A stretch of DNA of 64,000 nucleotides from Poriferisodalis sp965215815 (GTDB lineage Bacteria; Actinomycetota; Acidimicrobiia; Acidimicrobiales; Poriferisodalaceae). This document shows, one piece after another, positions 60,694 to 64,000 of this stretch. A program made the position numbers and the translations under genes. Within the stretch, counting starts at the first letter, position 1. Every line of letters begins with the position of its first letter. Under the pieces are notes generated by a model that was not told where the DNA came from, ran no database searches, and saw nothing but the letters and a program-made list of their open reading frames with translations. The stretch lies in NCBI RefSeq assembly GCF_965215815.1, contig NZ_CBDCEO010000012.1, positions 310,001 to 374,000 on the forward strand. The letters run 5' to 3'.

Positions 60694-61881
60694 TCACGGG
60701 GAGGTGAGGATGCCTTCGGCTTCCAGATCGTCGATGGCGGCTGCCTCGTATCCGATCTCGGACAGGATCTCTCGGCCGTGCTCGCCAATGCCGGGCGCCG
60801 GGCGCCGGATGGTTGCGGGTGTCACGGAGAACTGCTCGGGAGGCGGGATGACCCGGTACGGGCCGGCGACGGGATGTTCGGCAAGCGGGAGTTGTTCGAC
60901 GAGCTCATCGAGCGAAGCCGCTTCTGTCGCCGGAATGCGGTGTTCTTCGCAGAACGCCACCCACTCTGCGCTCGTGCGCTGAGGGAGAACCGACGCAACG
61001 TCGCGGTACAGGCTGTCGCTGTGGACGACGCGGCCCCGCGCCGAACTGAAGCGCTCGTCCTCGGCGAGATCCGGACGGCCTCCGGCCTCGAAGAGTGCGA
61101 TGTAGTGCGCAGCGTCGTAGGGGAGGATGTTGATCCATCCGTCAGACGTCTTCTGCGGCTTGCGCTCGGGCGTCAGGATGCGGGCGTAGCCGGCTTCTGC
61201 AACGGGGGGCTCGGAGATGGCGCCCGAGCCGTGTTCGGTGAGCACGAAGGCCCGCATGACGTCGATCATCGGGATCTCGATGCACTGGCCTTGGCCGGTG
61301 AGAGACCGGTGGTACAACGCCGCGACGACGGCGTTGGCGATGGTCAGACCGCAGACCTTGTCGGCGACGAGGCTCGGCAGCAGGCTCGGCTCGGCGCCCA
61401 TGCGGCGGAAGAGGTCGCCGACGCCGCTGGCGGACTGGATGATGTCGTCATAGGCGGGGGCGTTCGCCTGGTCGCTTGACGACGGGTAGCCGTGTGCCCG
61501 GCAGAACACGATGTCGTCTCGGACTTCCCGTACCGCCTCGTAGTGCAAGCCGAGCCGGTGGAGCGGACCGGGGCGGAGGTTCGTGATCATCACGTCGCAG
61601 GTCGCGGCGATGTCCAGGAATGCCTGGCGGCCACGCGGATGCTTGAGGTCGACCGCGATGCTGCGCTTGTTGCGCAGCAGATTGAGCGAGATGCCCGAAA
61701 ACCCCTCGGCAGGACCGGACCCCATTGTGCGATTGCGATCGCCCTTCGCAGGCTCAACAAAGATGACATCGGCGCCGAGATCCCCGAGCGTGCGCGTGGC
61801 AGCCGGACCCATCAACACCGACGACAGATCAAGAACTCGGACCCCCGACAGCGGCCCCGCAGAGGTCTCACCTGTGCTCAT
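60694..61881 (-). CDS. CaiB/BaiF-type (class III) CoA transferase
   Basis: A 395-residue class III CoA transferase. GVRVLDLSSVLMGPAATRTL, LGADVIFVEPAKGDRNRTMG, RNKRSIAVDLKHPRGRQAFL and TNLRPGPLHRLGLHYEAVRE cover the CoA site. The catalytic aspartate is in APAYDDIIQSASGVGDLF. It moves CoA between acyl groups during degradation of a carboxylic acid. The donor and acceptor cannot be told. ATG follows a purine-rich stretch; the gene is divergent from the aldolase across 178 nt. Confidence 0.92.
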   Translation of the reverse strand: MSTGETSAGPLSGVRVLDLSSVLMGPAATRTLGDLGADVIFVEPAKGDRNRTMGSGPAEGFSGISLNLLRNKRSIAVDLKHPRGRQAFLDIAATCDVMITNLRPGPLHRLGLHYEAVREVRDDIVFCRAHGYPSSSDQANAPAYDDIIQSASGVGDLFRRMGAEPSLLPSLVADKVCGLTIANAVVAALYHRSLTGQGQCIEIPMIDVMRAFVLTEHGSGAISEPPVAEAGYARILTPERKPQKTSDGWINILPYDAAHYIALFEAGGRPDLAEDERFSSARGRVVHSDSLYRDVASVLPQRTSAEWVAFCEEHRIPATEAASLDELVEQLPLAEHPVAGPYRVIPPPEQFSVTPATIRRPAPGIGEHGREILSEIGYEAAAIDDLEAEGILTSP

Positions 61882-62059
61882 CTCGCCCCCGATAGGCCAT
61901 CTTGCCGACGTGCAGAACTATCACGGGTTCAGTCACTCCGGACGAAGAACCATGTCCTGACAAGCGTGAGCTGTCCGTGTACATCGCCACAACCCCGGCG
62001 GCGACAGCGCCGCTCGGCTCCGAGCCTTGAGGGTCTTGGATCAGATATAGCGTCGGGAT

Positions 62060-62800
62060 GTGTCTGATGGCCTCGACGAACTCCGGCGTGAGGTTGCCGT
62101 TGGGTGTCGGGTTATGGCCTATCGCGGGCTGGTCGAGAACATCTTGGGGCACATCAGCTTGCGGCTCGACGGCAACCGGGCGCTGATGCGGTGCCGTGGG
62201 CCCGAGGAAGCGGGGCTTCGGTTCACGACGCCCGACGACGTGCGTGTCATCGATCTCGACTCGGGCGAGATCATCGACGACCCCGGTGGGGACTACAAGT
62301 TGCCGAGCGAGTTGCCGATCCACACGTCGGTGCTTGCGGCACATCCCGACGTTGCCTGTGTGGTGCACGCCCATCCGCCCGATGTCGTAGTGGCCAGCCT
62401 TGCGGGTTTCGCGCTTGAGCCGATCTTCGGCGCCTACGACATCCCGGCGACTCATCTTGCAGCCGCCGGCATTCCAATGCACCCGCGTTCGGTCCTGATC
62501 CGCACCGACGAGCTGGCCGCAGAGATGGTGGCGTCGCTGGGCAGCGCTGCGGCCCTCGCGCTGAAGGGGCACGGCGTGGTGACCATCGGCGCAAACGTCG
62601 CCGAGGCGGTGCTGCGGGCGCTGCAGCTCGACACGCTTGCCCGCATTCACCTGCGTGTGCGCTCCGCAGGCACGATTCCTGAGGCGATTCCGAGCGCCGA
62701 CCTGGCCGAACTGCCGGACCTCGGAGGGGCCTTCAACCGTGAGACGCTGTGGCGGCACCACTTGACGGCCCTGGACCAGGACGGATTTGGGCTGAACTAA
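62060..62800 (+). CDS. Class II aldolase/adducin-family protein
   Basis: A 246-residue zinc enzyme of the fuculose-phosphate-aldolase-like family: GLVENILGHISLRLDGNRAL, LPSELPIHTSVLAAHPDVAC, then VVHAHPPDVV with the paired zinc histidines, and ALALKGHGVVTIGANVAEAV with the third. It cleaves or decarboxylates small hydroxy acids or aldols. GTG 62060 is exactly 6 nt after TAGCGT, another leaderless start. It is 16 nt upstream of the Rieske oxygenase gene, so both are probably one operon in a degradation pathway. Confidence 0.87.
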   Translation: MSDGLDELRREVAVGCRVMAYRGLVENILGHISLRLDGNRALMRCRGPEEAGLRFTTPDDVRVIDLDSGEIIDDPGGDYKLPSELPIHTSVLAAHPDVACVVHAHPPDVVVASLAGFALEPIFGAYDIPATHLAAAGIPMHPRSVLIRTDELAAEMVASLGSAAALALKGHGVVTIGANVAEAVLRALQLDTLARIHLRVRSAGTIPEAIPSADLAELPDLGGAFNRETLWRHHLTALDQDGFGLN

Positions 62801-62816
62801 GACACGGGGAGGACTT

Positions 62817-64000
62817 ATGGAGATCGACGAGGTCACCGCCGCGGTGCGCCAGGGCCTCATTCCTGCCTACCTGTACAACGACGCCGAAGTGTTCGAGCTG
62901 GAACGGGCTCGGCTGTTCGGCCGGTCGTGGAACTTCCTGGCGCACGAATCCGAGATCGCTGAGCCGAACGACTACGTCGTCCGCAACATCTTGGACGATT
63001 CGTTCCTGGTGACCCGCGACAGCGACGGGCAGATCCACGTGATGTTCAACATGTGCGTCCACCGGGGCATGCAGGTCTGCCGTGCCGAACGCGGCAGCGC
63101 CCGGACATTTCGGTGCCCGTACCACGCATGGACATACCGCAACGACGGCCAACTCGCCGGGCTGCCATTCCACGCCGACGCCTACGGCGGCGATGCGGGC
63201 TTCATCAAGGAAGGTCAGGCACTCCTGCCCGCCCCGTCGATCGCAGTTCGCAACGGAATGATCTTCGCCAGCCTCGACCCGAATGCTCCCGATTTCGAGA
63301 CCTGGCTGGGGGATTTTGCGTTCTATCTCGACTTCTACACCGGCCAGAGCGCGGTGGGGATGGAGTTCCGGGGCCCCCAGCGCTGGCGCATCGAGGCGAA
63401 CTGGAAGATCGGCGCCGAGAACTTCATGGGCGACAGCTACCACACGCCCCACACCCACGCGAGCGTGGTCGACATAGAACTCTTCGGCGAGCCGAAGCCC
63501 TACAAGCGCAAGGAAGGCGTGCTGTGGCACGCGGGACCCGGCGGCGGCACCACCTACAAGCTGCCGGCCGGCAGCGGGTTCAGGACAGGACTGCAGTACG
63601 TCGGCTACCCCGACGAGATGATCGACCGCATGGGGGAGAGGTTGAGCGCTCCCCAACGTGCGCTGGCAGGGGAGTCGGGCTTCATGCCGTCGGCAGCGAC
63701 GCTGTTCCCGAACCTGAGCTTCGTCCACAACTGGCCCCAGACCGACGGCGAGGGGCGGATCACACCGTTCATCTCGGTGCGCCTGTGGCAGCCCGTCGGA
63801 CCGGCCGAGACCGAGGTGTACTCGTGGTTCTGCGTGGCGGCTGACGCCCCGGACGACTACAAGGCCGCGTCGTACAAGGCGTACTTGATGTGCTTTGGGT
63901 CGTCGGGCATGTTCGAGCAGGACGATGTCGAGAACTGGGTGTCGATTACGACGATGGCGCGGGGGTCGATGGCACGAAACCTGCTCCTCAACAACCGCAT
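62817..64000 (+). CDS. Aromatic-ring-hydroxylating dioxygenase alpha subunit (Rieske), partial
   Basis: The first ~394 residues of a Rieske non-heme iron oxygenase; the gene runs off the right edge. The Rieske cluster ligands are NMCVHRGMQVC and RCPYHAWTYRNDG (C-x-H ... C-x-x-H). The mononuclear iron histidines lie in ENFMGDSYHTPHTHASVVD. ATG 62817 follows the strong ribosome binding site GGGGAGG. It would hydroxylate an aromatic or polycyclic substrate with O2 and needs a small subunit and reductase, which may lie beyond the window. Confidence 0.93.
   Translation, partial: MEIDEVTAAVRQGLIPAYLYNDAEVFELERARLFGRSWNFLAHESEIAEPNDYVVRNILDDSFLVTRDSDGQIHVMFNMCVHRGMQVCRAERGSARTFRCPYHAWTYRNDGQLAGLPFHADAYGGDAGFIKEGQALLPAPSIAVRNGMIFASLDPNAPDFETWLGDFAFYLDFYTGQSAVGMEFRGPQRWRIEANWKIGAENFMGDSYHTPHTHASVVDIELFGEPKPYKRKEGVLWHAGPGGGTTYKLPAGSGFRTGLQYVGYPDEMIDRMGERLSAPQRALAGESGFMPSAATLFPNLSFVHNWPQTDGEGRITPFISVRLWQPVGPAETEVYSWFCVAADAPDDYKAASYKAYLMCFGSSGMFEQDDVENWVSITTMARGSMARNLLLNNR

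Overview
Organism and style. The window is GC-rich, densely packed, reads on both strands, and has many 1-4 nt start/stop overlaps. The gene content points to a free-living, probably marine, high-GC actinobacterium of the Acidimicrobiia/Ilumatobacter type. That placement is an inference from three mycothiol-linked maleylpyruvate-isomerase-like proteins, a furA-katG pair, several LLM flavin oxidoreductases, P450s and sulfur genes; there is no rRNA or tRNA to confirm it. At least a dozen genes have a TANNNT-type -10 box 6-7 nt before the start codon, so leaderless mRNAs seem common.

Main discovery candidate. Three genes are interrupted by in-frame TGA exactly where their families carry catalytic cysteines, while TGA is an ordinary stop elsewhere in the window. 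They are a redoxin-family protein (10427-11599, W-U-P-P-C), a redoxin-DsbD-alpha fusion (52897-54072, W-U-P-P-C) and a linalool dehydratase/isomerase-like protein (50507-51961) with two TGAs nine codons apart. SECIS-like hairpins with G-rich apical loops follow the TGAs. In the isomerase-like gene the hairpin after the second TGA has the loop GGUCU at the same spacing as in E. coli fdhF. I read these as selenoproteins; a double-Sec member of the linalool dehydratase/isomerase family would be new to me.

Layout. 0-4 kb: TPR protein end, a glycosyltransferase-like gene broken at a 23-G homopolymer, and an AlbA/Schlafen-type regulator behind a repeat operator. 4-10 kb: two P450s and a Baeyer-Villiger monooxygenase, divergent from uridine phosphorylase and an enolase-superfamily enzyme. 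10-15.7 kb: a minus-strand run with an NtaA/DszA-type monooxygenase, two DinB-fold proteins, a short M28-like protein, a decayed sulfatase and the first selenoprotein. 15.7-16.8 kb: MazEF-like and HicAB-like toxin-antitoxin pairs. 16.8-20.3 kb: a molybdopterin oxidoreductase, a SnoaL-like protein and a third DinB-fold protein. 20.3-29.3 kb: a sulfation locus in which a fatty-acid/sterol hydroxylase, a sulfotransferase, a DUF1214 protein and a sulfotransferase-SDR fusion are followed by cysD, cysNC and cysC, enough to make PAPS and transfer sulfate to a hydroxylated lipid. 29.4-34 kb: cupin, VapBC, methyltransferase, aldo/keto reductase, DUF1330. 33.9-36.5 kb: MerR regulator and Cu+ P-type ATPase with matching operators. 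36.5-45.5 kb: SDR, SRPBCC, a DMSP-lyase-like cupin, an acyl-CoA-dehydrogenase-like flavoprotein, a PhnD-like binding protein, a MacB/FtsX-type exporter with PadR, a degenerate ABC ATPase and an internally deleted SDR. 45.6-54 kb: an LLM oxidoreductase, furA-katG, a hydrolase and the double-Sec gene, facing an aminotransferase and the Sec redoxin-DsbD gene. 54-64 kb: an orphan molybdenum hydroxylase large subunit, an AbiE-like pair, nitronate monooxygenase, LLM monooxygenase, CoA transferase, class II aldolase and the start of a Rieske oxygenase.

No gene-free stretch exceeds 300 bases. No tRNA, rRNA, CRISPR array, insertion sequence or sel gene (selA, selB, selC, selD) was seen.
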